Shown: positions 47,049 to 55,330 of the stretch, one piece after another | Layout: each line of letters starts with the position of its first letter | Position numbering within the stretch: the stretch's first letter is position 1 | DNA from: Planctomycetaceae bacterium | GTDB lineage: Bacteria > Planctomycetota > Planctomycetia > Planctomycetales > Planctomycetaceae | Reading direction: 5' to 3' | DNA: 64,000 nucleotides | Assembly: GCA_900299185.1 (NCBI GenBank) | Contig: OMIV01000189.1 | Location: forward strand, 1 to 64,000 | Program-made: the position numbers and the translations under genes | Notes under the pieces: model-generated | Told to the model about the DNA's origin: nothing | The model's input: the letters and a program-made list of their open reading frames with translations, nothing else | Databases searched by the model: none

Positions 47049-48632
47049 ATGTCTGCCGCTAATCCGTATGACGCCGTGCCGTATGCCAGCCTGCCGTTTC
47101 AACAGACTCACCCCGATCGCATCTCCACGATCGCTTGGCTGTTTGGCATGACGCCCGTTGATCCCAACAAGTGCCGAGTCCTCGAACTGGGCGCAGCCGG
47201 CGGCGGCAACATCGCTCCGATGGCTATTCGATATCCCAACAGCGAGTTCGTGGGAGTGGACTACTCAGCTCGCCAAGTTGCCGACGGCCAAAGAGTCATC
47301 GAAGCCGCGGGCCTGACGAACGTAAAGCTGATGTGTGGCAACATCGCCGAGCTGGGTTCCGAGCTGGGTAAGTTCGATTACATCATCACTCACGGCGTCT
47401 ATTCGTGGGTGCCGGCGCCCATTCAAGAAAAGATCATGGAGCTGAGCAGCTCGTTGCTCACAGAAAACGGAGTGGCCTACATCAGCTACAACGTCAGTCC
47501 TGGTTGGCGGCTCCGCGGCACCATCCGCGACTTGATGGTCTATCGAGCGAAGTTCTTCCGAACGCCAGACCAACAATTGTCCGAAGCCAAAGCCTTGCTG
47601 GACTTCTTGGGCGAGACCGTACCCTCCGAGAACAGCGCTTATGGCATGTTGCTCAAGAGCGAGATCGAGTACCTCAAGTCGCTCAGCAATTGGTACCTCA
47701 TGCACGAGTACCTGGAAGAGCACAACGAGTCGATCTACTTCCACGACTTCATGTCGCGAGCAGCCAAGGTCGGCTTGCAATACTTGGGTGAGTCCGACTT
47801 CCAATCAATGCTGACGATGAACTTCCCGCCGCCAGTCGCGGAGAAGCTCAAGAGATTGTCGAGCGACATCATCCAGACCGAGCAGTACATGGACTTTGTC
47901 CGCAATCGGCTCTTCCGTCAGACGCTGCTGTGTCACTCGGACCGCAAGCTCGAACGCACGCTGACCGGCCAACGCGTGTTGGATCTGCATGTGGCTGGCA
48001 ACGTCCAAATGCCAAACGGCGTGCTTGATCCATCGACCACGGAGTCAGTCGCCTTCACCAACAAAGGCTCGACGCTGACCACCACCGAGCCCATCGTCAA
48101 AGCCGGTTTGATGGCTCTGCGAGAAGCATGGCCGTGCAGCGTGTCGTTCCAAGATCTGCTGGTTGCAGCGCGAGCGAAGTTGCGATCGGGAGCAGTGCTG
48201 GTCGACGAGGCTGTCTTGAACCGCGAACGCGATCAGTTGGCCACAACGATGCTGCGAGCGTATTCGGCGCAGTTGGTCGAGCTGTCTCTGACCGGTCGCA
48301 AGACTCGCATCGACGTGCCTGAAAAGCCCCGCGCGACCAAGTTGGCTCGCATTCAAGCTGGCCTCAGTCCGCAGGTCGCCACGTTGTTGCATGAGCTGGC
48401 AACGCTGCCGGACCTCGAACGCTTGCTGCTTCAAAACTTGGACGGCGAGCACGACATCGCCAGCTTGGTTGAGATCGTCGCCGGACACGTGCAAGCAGGC
48501 CGGCTGAACCTGCAGCATGAAGGCCAACCGGTCACCGACCCAGAACGCATTCGGCAATTCCTCGTGCCCGCCGTGCAAGAACTGCTGAAGCGCTTGCAGT
48601 CCAAGAACCTGCTCTGCCCAGAAGGCTTCTAA
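47049..48632 (+). CDS. SAM-dependent methyltransferase with regulatory domain
   Basis: 527 residues from ATG 47049 (frame open to 46953 with no signature). Starts NPYDAVPYASLPFQQTHPDR then the class-I SAM-binding motif VLELGAAGGGNIAPMAI, and a second motif EFVGVDYSARQV, ending the Rossmann domain near residue 190. The rest (about 210-520) resembles the methyltransferase regulatory domain family PF10119 that follows such cores. Substrate unknown; related genes occur in pairs or near type IV pilus or surface genes in some bacteria. A very strong hairpin follows the gene. Confidence 0.85.
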   Translation: MSAANPYDAVPYASLPFQQTHPDRISTIAWLFGMTPVDPNKCRVLELGAAGGGNIAPMAIRYPNSEFVGVDYSARQVADGQRVIEAAGLTNVKLMCGNIAELGSELGKFDYIITHGVYSWVPAPIQEKIMELSSSLLTENGVAYISYNVSPGWRLRGTIRDLMVYRAKFFRTPDQQLSEAKALLDFLGETVPSENSAYGMLLKSEIEYLKSLSNWYLMHEYLEEHNESIYFHDFMSRAAKVGLQYLGESDFQSMLTMNFPPPVAEKLKRLSSDIIQTEQYMDFVRNRLFRQTLLCHSDRKLERTLTGQRVLDLHVAGNVQMPNGVLDPSTTESVAFTNKGSTLTTTEPIVKAGLMALREAWPCSVSFQDLLVAARAKLRSGAVLVDEAVLNRERDQLATTMLRAYSAQLVELSLTGRKTRIDVPEKPRATKLARIQAGLSPQVATLLHELATLPDLERLLLQNLDGEHDIASLVEIVAGHVQAGRLNLQHEGQPVTDPERIRQFLVPAVQELLKRLQSKNLLCPEGF

Positions 48633-48671
48633 GTCGGAACTGCGACAGTCAGCCGACTCCAACAAACGCGA

Positions 48672-48720
48672 AACGCCAGCGAGTGCATGTCATTTCAAAT
48701 GCACTCGCTGGCGTTCTTTG
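48672..48720. terminator. Perfect-stem terminator between methyltransferase and pepA
   Basis: A perfect 17-base stem (48672-48688 with 48699-48715, core CGCCAGCGAGTGCAT) and 10-base loop. On the plus strand it is followed by CTTTGTTG, 39 bases after the methyltransferase stop; it lies 105 bases after the convergent pepA stop, so it may work both ways. Confidence 0.85.
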
Positions 48721-48820
48721 TTGAGTGGACTTGGACTTGTTGTCGACTGACTCAAAGTCCGATCACCAATGAGTCTGCATGTCTTTCACACGCATCTCTC
48801 TGGATGTCTCATCGCCGCTC

Positions 48821-50314
48821 TTACGAACCAGCCGCGACTTCCACGAGCGTGCGTAACATGTGACCGGTGGCTCCGCCTTCTCGATACGGCTTATTGCTCG
48901 ACGCGAACGCCGGGCCTGCGATGTCGAGATGCACCCACGGCTTCTCGGACACAAACTTTTCGAGGAACTTCGCGGCTGTGATCGCTCCGCCCCAACGTCC
49001 GCCAATGTTGCGCACGTCGGCCACATCGCTCTTCAACAGATCGTTGTAGAGGTCAAACATCGGCAACTGCCAAACCAGTTCGCCGGCTCGCTTCGCAGCA
49101 CCGAGCAGGTCGTCGCACCAACTTTGATTGTTGGTGAAAGCACCCGAGACATCTTCGCCCAGAGCAACCACACACGCTCCGGTCAGAGTGGCCAGATCGA
49201 TCAAACGCGACGCGCCTCGATCAACCGCATAAGCCAGCACATCGGCCAGCACGAGCCGACCTTCAGCGTCGGTGTTCTGCACTTCAATCGTCGTCCCGTT
49301 GCGAGCCTTCAGAATGTCGCCCAGCTTGTACGAAGAGCCGTTGATCATGTTCTCAACCAGCCCCATGTAAGCCGTCACGTTGACCGGCAACTTCAGTCTG
49401 GCAATGGCGGCAATCGCTCCCAGCACCGTCGCGGCACCGGACATATCGCACTTCATGGTCAGCATGCCGTCGGTCGTCTTGATCGACAGTCCGCCGCTAT
49501 CGAACGTCACTCCCTTACCCACGATGGCTGTCATCGGAGCGTCTGCCGCGGCGCCGCGATACTCGATCGAAACCACGCGCGGCGGACGATCGCTGCCTTG
49601 AGCAACAGCCAGCAACGAACCCATCCGCTCAGCAACGAGCTGATCGCGATCGAGCACCTCGCACTTCAAACCTAACTCGGCAGCGACTGCCAATGCGCGC
49701 TCGGCGAACGATTCGGGATAGATGACTTGCGGAGGCAAGTTGATCAGCTCGCGCGTCAGGTTCAAAGACTCGCCAATGATGCGACCTCGATCGCTACCGG
49801 CCTGAGCGTCAGCTTCTTGACCAGCGGCCACGAGCACTCCCACTTGCCCCAACGCGAAGTGACCAGGCTCGGCCTTCAGCATGTCCTGCCCGACAGAACC
49901 AACAATCGCGGCCGTCGCGGCCACTTCAGCCGCCAACGCCACACTCAAGTTCGCCGCCGCTGCACCCAGTCCATCCGGCAACGCGATGACTGGCTTCACG
50001 TCCTTCTTCGACGAAACGCTGCGTACCGCGCTCATCAAAGCTTTCTCGAACCGAGCTCGATCAAGATCCGGCAACTTGCCGAGACCGACCAAGAGCAATC
50101 GCTTCGCCGCCACACCCGAGGGAACATGCACGGGCACGAGTTCCGCGAGCTTACCGGTCGCATCCTTTTGCTCGATCAATCGAGTCAGCGTGCCTCCAAT
50201 CCGTTGATCCAATTCGACCAGCCGTCCGTCGAGGACTCCGCCTTCCGGCAAACCCACAATCAACCAATCCGCCGCCACTTCGCTCCATGCTGTGCTCGCT
50301 ACGTCGATCTGCAT
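48821..50314 (-). CDS. pepA: Leucyl aminopeptidase (cytosol aminopeptidase, M17)
   Basis: 497 residues, usual length. The M17 signature NTDAEGRLVLADVLAYA and the metal/active-site block VGKGVTFDSGGLSIKTTDGM with TMKCDMSGAATVLGAIA are present. Two-zinc hexameric enzyme that removes N-terminal residues; in some bacteria it also binds DNA in site-specific recombination. ATG 50312-50314 begins MQIDVASTAWSE. Cytoplasmic. No neighbours on the strand share a pathway. Confidence 0.95.
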   Translation of the reverse strand: MQIDVASTAWSEVAADWLIVGLPEGGVLDGRLVELDQRIGGTLTRLIEQKDATGKLAELVPVHVPSGVAAKRLLLVGLGKLPDLDRARFEKALMSAVRSVSSKKDVKPVIALPDGLGAAAANLSVALAAEVAATAAIVGSVGQDMLKAEPGHFALGQVGVLVAAGQEADAQAGSDRGRIIGESLNLTRELINLPPQVIYPESFAERALAVAAELGLKCEVLDRDQLVAERMGSLLAVAQGSDRPPRVVSIEYRGAAADAPMTAIVGKGVTFDSGGLSIKTTDGMLTMKCDMSGAATVLGAIAAIARLKLPVNVTAYMGLVENMINGSSYKLGDILKARNGTTIEVQNTDAEGRLVLADVLAYAVDRGASRLIDLATLTGACVVALGEDVSGAFTNNQSWCDDLLGAAKRAGELVWQLPMFDLYNDLLKSDVADVRNIGGRWGGAITAAKFLEKFVSEKPWVHLDIAGPAFASSNKPYREGGATGHMLRTLVEVAAGS

Positions 50315-50553
50315 CGCATTCCTTCCGATGTCTTAAGGCCATGAAAATCCAAAACGCGAAGAAGTCTGAAGCGTCCCCTTCGCAGCGACAAGCAGCCTTC
50401 ACGCTCGCTGCGATTCAGTTGCTCGCGTTATGAACCAAATCAGACTGTCAGATTTATGACTTAGAGCGATCCAATTCACTCCTCGTCCGTTGATAGGCCG
50501 CCACTTCCAATGCCCGGTGTGTTCAGCTCAAACCTCGACGAGAAAGGCTCCTT

Positions 50554-51090
50554 GTGAATCTCTTGTCTGTCCGCTGTCACAATTGCAGTGCTCCATTGAG
50601 CGTGTCTGAGTCCGCCCGTTTTGTGACCTGCAAACATTGCGGTTCTGAAATCGCCATCAAACACACGGACAGCGCGGTGCATACCGAGCTGCTGCAAGCC
50701 GTCGCTGAAACCAATGAGAAGATTTCATCGCATTTGGAGCGGCTCAACATCCATCAAGAGATCGAGTCCCTGGATCGAGAATGGGCCATACAGAAGCAAG
50801 AGTTTGGTTCGGTCGACAAAGACGGACCAACAGCAGCGGGCATCGGCTTCTCGATCTTTTGGATCGTCATGACCTTGGCAATATTTCCACCCTTCGCGCT
50901 CATTGGAATTGGGATGTTGGTGTTCCGGGCGCTCAAAATGATTCGTGGGCAAACAAAGCGAGAGCAATTCATCCAGGCCGAAAGCCGCTATCAATCTCGA
51001 CGGCGAGAACTCCAGCAGCGATTGGATGGATCGATCTCCATACCGTCGTTCACAAGTTCCGAGTGGGAATCTTGGTCGGGGAGCGACTGA
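50554..51090 (+). CDS. Zinc-ribbon membrane protein
   Basis: 178 residues, GTG start at 50554. A zinc-ribbon with CHNCSAPLSVSESARFVTCK and CKHCGSEIAI (two CxxC pairs, residues 8-11 and 27-30), a charged coiled-coil-like stretch, a membrane hairpin (IGFSIFWIVMTLAIFPPFAL then IGIGMLVF, about 96-126), and a cytoplasmic basic tail. Zinc-ribbon/TM small proteins are frequent and of unknown role. The last codons run into a family-A repeat: the stop codon TGA (51088-51090) lies in the repeat sequence GAGCGACTGAGC, so the C-terminus may have been altered. Confidence 0.7.
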   Translation: MNLLSVRCHNCSAPLSVSESARFVTCKHCGSEIAIKHTDSAVHTELLQAVAETNEKISSHLERLNIHQEIESLDREWAIQKQEFGSVDKDGPTAAGIGFSIFWIVMTLAIFPPFALIGIGMLVFRALKMIRGQTKREQFIQAESRYQSRRRELQQRLDGSISIPSFTSSEWESWSGSD

Positions 51091-51120
51091 GCTACGTAGG
51101 CGAGTCGCTCCGCGACTCGC
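51075..51120 (+). repeat. Palindromic repeat, family A, overlapping a gene end
   Basis: Copy of the 50-base element, starting inside the 3' end of the zinc-ribbon protein gene and running on past it. Core GAGCGACTGAGCTACGTAGG identical to 33024 and 36045. Confidence 0.85.
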
Positions 51121-51192
51121 TGAACCCAACGTCTCTCTCGTTACTCAGCACTGCTTCCCGTCGTTCTTGTAACCGTCTGCCGAGGCTTTCGA

Positions 51193-52308
51193 ATGAACCC
51201 GATTCAATGCTGTCTGTTGTCGTTGATCAGCAGCGTGGTGCTCTTCGTCACCACGACACCGCTATTGGCTCAGAGCCTCACAGCTCCGCAACCCCGATTG
51301 CCGCGCGACAACTTGCTTGTCTATCGAGATGCCAACAACCAACCACAACCGGTGAGGTCGCCTGCGGACTGGCTGAAGCGCCGCGCAGAAATCGTGCATG
51401 GCATGCAGCTCGTCATGGGCAAGCTGCCCGGTAAAGAGAAACGCTGCGAGCTCGATATGCAGGTCGTCGAAGATATCGATTGCGGCACTTACACACGACG
51501 ATTGGTGACGTATGCCTCTGAGCCAAACTGTCGCACGCCGGCTTATCTCTTGGTTCCCAAAGCGGTCCTCAACGGTCAGCAACAAGCGCGAGCGGTGCTA
51601 TGTCTGCACGGCACCGACAATGTCGTCGGTCACGGCACGGTCGTGGGATTGGGGACTCGTCCCAATCGGCAATATGCCCAAGAACTTGCCGAGCGAGGCT
51701 ATGTCACGCTGGCTCCCAACTATCCGTTGCTCGCGAAGTACTACCCCGACATCACGGCCCTCGGTTGGGAGAGCGGCACGTTGAAAGCCGTCTGGGACAA
51801 CATGCGAGGACTCGACCTACTGGAGTCCCTGCCTTACGTCCGCAAGGGTGAGTTCGCGGTCATTGGTCATTCTCTGGGTGGGCATAACTCGGTCTACACC
51901 GCCGTCTTTGATGAGCGTATCAAAGCCGTCGTCTCGAGCTGCGGACTGGATTCGTTCTTGGACTATTACGGTGGAGCGGAATCTCATTGGGAACCCGAGA
52001 AGGGCTGGACTCAGACTCGCTACATGCCGCGACTGCGAGACTACAAAGGCCGCTTGCCTGACATCCCGTTCGACTTTCACGAGCTAATCGGCGCGTTGGC
52101 TCCGAGGCGTGTGCTAATTATTGCACCTTTGCATGACAACAACTTTCGAGCAGACAGTGTTGATCGAGTCGCTGCCGCCGCTCTTCCCATCTTCAAGCTG
52201 CACAACGCTGCCGACCATTTACGAGTCGAACATCCCGACTACGCGCATGACTTCCTGCCGGAGATGCGCGAGGCCGCTTACAAGTTCATCGACGCCTCGA
52301 TCAAATAA
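51193..52308 (+). CDS. Secreted dienelactone-hydrolase/esterase-like protein
   Basis: 371 residues with signal peptide LISSVVLFVTTTPLLAQ. Alpha/beta-hydrolase core: AVLCLHGTDNVVGHGT (oxyanion), FAVIGHSLGGHNSVYTAV (nucleophile Ser), VVSSCGLDSFLDY, RVLIIAPLHDNNF (Asp) and HLRVEHPDYAHDFLPEMR (His). This resembles acetylxylan-esterase/dienelactone-hydrolase-like proteins of planctomycetes; substrate may be a carbohydrate ester. The three catalytic residues look intact. A family-D repeat starts just after the stop. Confidence 0.82.
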   Translation: MNPIQCCLLSLISSVVLFVTTTPLLAQSLTAPQPRLPRDNLLVYRDANNQPQPVRSPADWLKRRAEIVHGMQLVMGKLPGKEKRCELDMQVVEDIDCGTYTRRLVTYASEPNCRTPAYLLVPKAVLNGQQQARAVLCLHGTDNVVGHGTVVGLGTRPNRQYAQELAERGYVTLAPNYPLLAKYYPDITALGWESGTLKAVWDNMRGLDLLESLPYVRKGEFAVIGHSLGGHNSVYTAVFDERIKAVVSSCGLDSFLDYYGGAESHWEPEKGWTQTRYMPRLRDYKGRLPDIPFDFHELIGALAPRRVLIIAPLHDNNFRADSVDRVAAAALPIFKLHNAADHLRVEHPDYAHDFLPEMREAAYKFIDASIK

Positions 52309-52310
52309 CC

Positions 52311-52343
52311 CTGGAGTGCGGCGGCTGTGACGCAGCCCTCAAC
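52311..52343 (+). repeat. Dispersed repeat, family D
   Basis: CTGGAGTGCGGCGGCTGTGA followed by CGCAGCCCTCAAC, two bases after the esterase stop; similar to 41484 and 41693 copies. Confidence 0.68.
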
Positions 52344-52495
52344 TTCTCGGCACGGTGGCCGCTCGAACGATCAGGCTTGGTCGTGGCCATCGATGTTGGT
52401 CGACGACGTTCAAAATGCGGACGGCCGAGGGCGGCCATCCTACATCCCGTTGGATTAAGCGCTGCCTCACTGCGGCGACGCTGCAAGGTTCTTTC

Positions 52496-53170
52496 ATGTG
52501 GATCAAAGTTTGTGGGCTGCGCGATGTCGAGACAGCCACAGCCGTCGCTGATCTGGGAGTGGACGCCATCGGGCTCAACTTCTTTGCGAAGAGTCCGAGG
52601 TCGGTCAGCCGCGAAGTCGCGCAACAGATCACGGCCGCACTTCCGCAGCACGTCGAGTCGATCGGCTTATTCGTTAATCACTCGCTCGATGACGTGCTGA
52701 TGACAGCGACAACATGCGGTCTGGATTGCGTGCAAATTCACGGCGATGAACCGCCCGAGTTCTTAGCGCAGCTCAAGGAGAGCAACCCTCAATTGAAGCT
52801 GCTGCGAGCCTTCCGAGTGGGCGATGAAGGCTGCCGCGATGTGGCGGACTATCTCGCCACCTGCCGACAGCTCGGAGTCTGTTTATCTGGCTGTCTGATC
52901 GACGCCAAAGTCGCCGGAGCCTACGGCGGGACCGGGCATACGGCTCCTTGGGATTTGCTGGCTGACCAGTATGATGCTGCGCGCTGGCCGAGACTGATCT
53001 TGGCCGGTGGCTTGAACCCATCAAATGTCGCCGCGGCAATTGCCAAGACTCAGCCGTTTGGCGTCGATGTCGCGAGCGGTGTTGAATCTCAACCGGGGCT
53101 TAAGGATCTGTCACTCGTGCGGCGCTTCGTGGAAGAAGCGCGACGCTCGTCTGATGGCTCGCCCCGCTGA
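52496..53170 (+). CDS. trpF: Phosphoribosylanthranilate isomerase
   Basis: 224 residues from ATG 52496; the frame is open to 52355 but the residues before lack conservation. MWIKVCGLRDVETATAVADL at the start, LGLNFFAKSPRSV-like IGLNFFAKSPRSV, VQIHGDEPPEF, and LAGGLNPSNVAAAIAKTQPF then GVDVASGVESQPGLKD are TrpF motifs (Cys7 and Asp at the C-terminal end act as base and acid). Third step of tryptophan synthesis. Other trp genes are not in the window. Confidence 0.95.
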   Translation: MWIKVCGLRDVETATAVADLGVDAIGLNFFAKSPRSVSREVAQQITAALPQHVESIGLFVNHSLDDVLMTATTCGLDCVQIHGDEPPEFLAQLKESNPQLKLLRAFRVGDEGCRDVADYLATCRQLGVCLSGCLIDAKVAGAYGGTGHTAPWDLLADQYDAARWPRLILAGGLNPSNVAAAIAKTQPFGVDVASGVESQPGLKDLSLVRRFVEEARRSSDGSPR

Positions 53171-53257
53171 AACTCCAGTTCCATCGAGAACGACTCGATG
53201 GAGTTATCCCAACAGCTCACTCACTCTGATCTCTATTCGTGCGAGGAAACTCAACTC

Positions 53258-54550
53258 ATGGCGGAAGTCCAACCATTCCCAGCTCTGCGGTATGACCTGG
53301 GTCAAGTCGGTGATCTCTCGGACGTCATTGCTCCTCCTTACGACGTCATTGATGCCACGTTCCAAGATCAGCTCTACAAGCAGCATCCTTGCAACGTCGT
53401 GCGGATCGATCTGAATCGTGCCGAGCCCGACGATGCCAGCGACCAAGATCGCTACACCCGAGCTGAGAAATACTTCCGGCAGTGGCAGCAAGATCGCGTG
53501 CTGATTCGCGAGCATGAAAGCGCGCTCTATGTCTATCACCAAGAGTTTGACTGGGAAGGCAAGCACTACGTTCGCAAAGGCTTCCTGGGTCGTTTGCAGC
53601 TCGAAGAATTCGGCAAGGGCAAGGTCTTCCCGCACGAGCAAACCATGTCCGGTCCCAAGATGGATCGCCTGCTGCTGACCCGCGCGTGTAAAGCCAATCT
53701 TTCACCTGTCTTCGGTCTGTATCCCGATGCCGATAACGAAGCTCAGCACCCGTTAGAGCAAGCCATTTTGAAGCTGACGCCCGTGGTCGCGACCGATCAT
53801 TTGGGTGTCGTCCATCGCTTGTGGACGGTGACCGACCAGAAAGTCATCCACGAAGTGCAAGCCTTGATGCGCGATAAGCCAGTCTTCATCGCAGACGGAC
53901 ATCATCGTTACGAGACCTCGTTGAATTACCGCCGCGAACTGCAAGAGCGAGGTGAACTGACTGCCGAGTCTCCAGCCAACGGCGTGCTGATGATGTTCGT
54001 GAGCATGGAAGATCCAGGACTGGCCATTCTCCCCACCCATCGCTTGGTGAGCGGTCTGCCCGACCTGACGATGGATCAACTCGTCGATGTGCTGAAGTCG
54101 AACTTCTCGATCGAAACCGTCAACAGCGCCGAGGAAGCCTGGGAGTTGATGGCTGCCGACGGTGCTCAAGATCTCTTCGGCATCGGAACACCCCAGGACG
54201 GAAAGTGGATCTTGGCACGAGTCACCGACGCGAGCCCGATGGCTCAACGTGCTGCCGATCAAACCGAAGCCTGGCGAGGACTGGGAGTCAGCTTGCTCAA
54301 CAAGTTGATTCTGGAGCACCTCATCTGCGGTCGTTACCCAGACGCCAAGCCCACCTTCAAGTACCCACACTTGATGGAAGAAGTCGTCGCGGGCGTCAGC
54401 CAAAAGAACTGCCAGTTGGCTTGCTTGGTGAACCCAGCTCAGATCAATCACGTGCGTGAGATCGCGTCGAAGCTGGAGAAGATGCCGCCCAAGAGCACGT
54501 TCTTCTATCCGAAGCTGCTCACCGGTTTGGTCTTCCACACGCTGACTTAA
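53258..54550 (+). CDS. DUF1015 family protein
   Basis: 430 residues from ATG 53258. Begins VQPFPALRYDLGQVGDLSDV then IAPPYDVID, and carries HPCNVVRIDL, GRLQLEEFGKGKVFPHEQTM, and PVFIADGHHRYETSLNYRRE (the DGHHRYE block is characteristic). DUF1015 proteins are widespread in anaerobes and planctomycetes; proposed roles in nucleotide or serine-related metabolism remain unproven. It is 87 bases after trpF in the same direction. A terminator follows at 54640. Confidence 0.9.
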   Translation: MAEVQPFPALRYDLGQVGDLSDVIAPPYDVIDATFQDQLYKQHPCNVVRIDLNRAEPDDASDQDRYTRAEKYFRQWQQDRVLIREHESALYVYHQEFDWEGKHYVRKGFLGRLQLEEFGKGKVFPHEQTMSGPKMDRLLLTRACKANLSPVFGLYPDADNEAQHPLEQAILKLTPVVATDHLGVVHRLWTVTDQKVIHEVQALMRDKPVFIADGHHRYETSLNYRRELQERGELTAESPANGVLMMFVSMEDPGLAILPTHRLVSGLPDLTMDQLVDVLKSNFSIETVNSAEEAWELMAADGAQDLFGIGTPQDGKWILARVTDASPMAQRAADQTEAWRGLGVSLLNKLILEHLICGRYPDAKPTFKYPHLMEEVVAGVSQKNCQLACLVNPAQINHVREIASKLEKMPPKSTFFYPKLLTGLVFHTLT

Positions 54551-54639
54551 GCGTCGACTCAGACCCAACTCGAGCCGAGTTCGGGATGGTCAGATTGCAA
54601 ACTGCCAACCATCTGCGAACCCGGCCAACAGCCATCAAC

Positions 54640-54692
54640 AGGGCTCGTGTGAGTGAATCGCAATTCGCTCACATCGAGCCCTCTTCTTTTTT
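54640..54692 (+). terminator. Terminator after the DUF1015 gene
   Basis: Stem AGGGCTCG-TGTGAGTGAAT (54640-54658) with ATTCGCTCACATCGAGCCCT (54663-54682), one bulge and one mismatch, then CTTCTTTTTTG. Confidence 0.85.
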
Positions 54693-54792
54693 GAGTGCGT
54701 TGTGAAGCAGCGAACCACCACGCAGCCGAGCCTGCTTCCGCAGAAAAGCGATGGTGGAATCCGAGTCCCGACATTCCCGATAAGAGGCAGTG

Positions 54793-54850
54793 ACGCAGGT
54801 TTCCAAACTGCGAAACTGCGACGAAGCAGGCAGGTTGAAAACCTGCCCCA
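54793..54850 (+). repeat. Palindromic repeat, family C
   Basis: Right arm GCAGGTTGAAAACCTGCCCC matches the other family-C copies; left arm CGCAGGTTTCCAAACTGCG is its diverged complement. Intergenic. Confidence 0.7.
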
Positions 54851-54925
54851 TAACGAAATGCGACTCTTGTCGGAATCGTCAGTCCCCTCCGACTTGTCGG
54901 ACCAACTCATCAATCGAATCAGCCG

Positions 54926-55330
54926 CTGACCGTTAGCTTCAATTCGAACGGAGCCTTGGCGCGATCAGCGCGACCGGCGACACGATCACCGCCGGCTCGA
55001 CGAACAAGAACACGGTCACGATCAGGGACAATGAAGCCGCGACTCTTGATATCGAAAGCACGTCAATGGTTACTGACGCGGACGGCAGTCAGTCGGCGGG
55101 CCAAATGAAGTTGTCGATCACCGGTTCGGGATCAGACGGCTTTCCGTTGGAGACTGGAATCAGCATTACAGCCGATGTCACAAACGCCGGAACCACAACC
55201 GGCGCTGGGCGTGCTGGACTCTGAACAGCGAGGGATCGGGTCGACGAGTGGAACAGGGACGCCGATCGAGGTCGAAAGTTATTACTATTGTCGGACCACA
55301 AGTCCGGGCATCGGCGATACTTCCTGACTA
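54926..55330 (+). pseudogene. Fragment of a Calx-beta-repeat surface-protein gene, frameshifted
   Basis: The plus strand reads LTVSFNSNGALA in one frame (from 54928), then in a shifted frame GDTITAGSTNKNTVTIRDNE and ATLDIESTSMVTDADG until a TGA at 55222. The pattern LTV-x-TI-x-G-TVTIxDNE is the Calx-beta repeat signature. No start codon or ribosome site is present and at least one frameshift is needed, so it is a decayed remnant. A possible third piece (GTPIEVESYYYCRTTSPG) lies before 55310. It ends as the kinase gene begins on the other strand. Confidence 0.65.
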
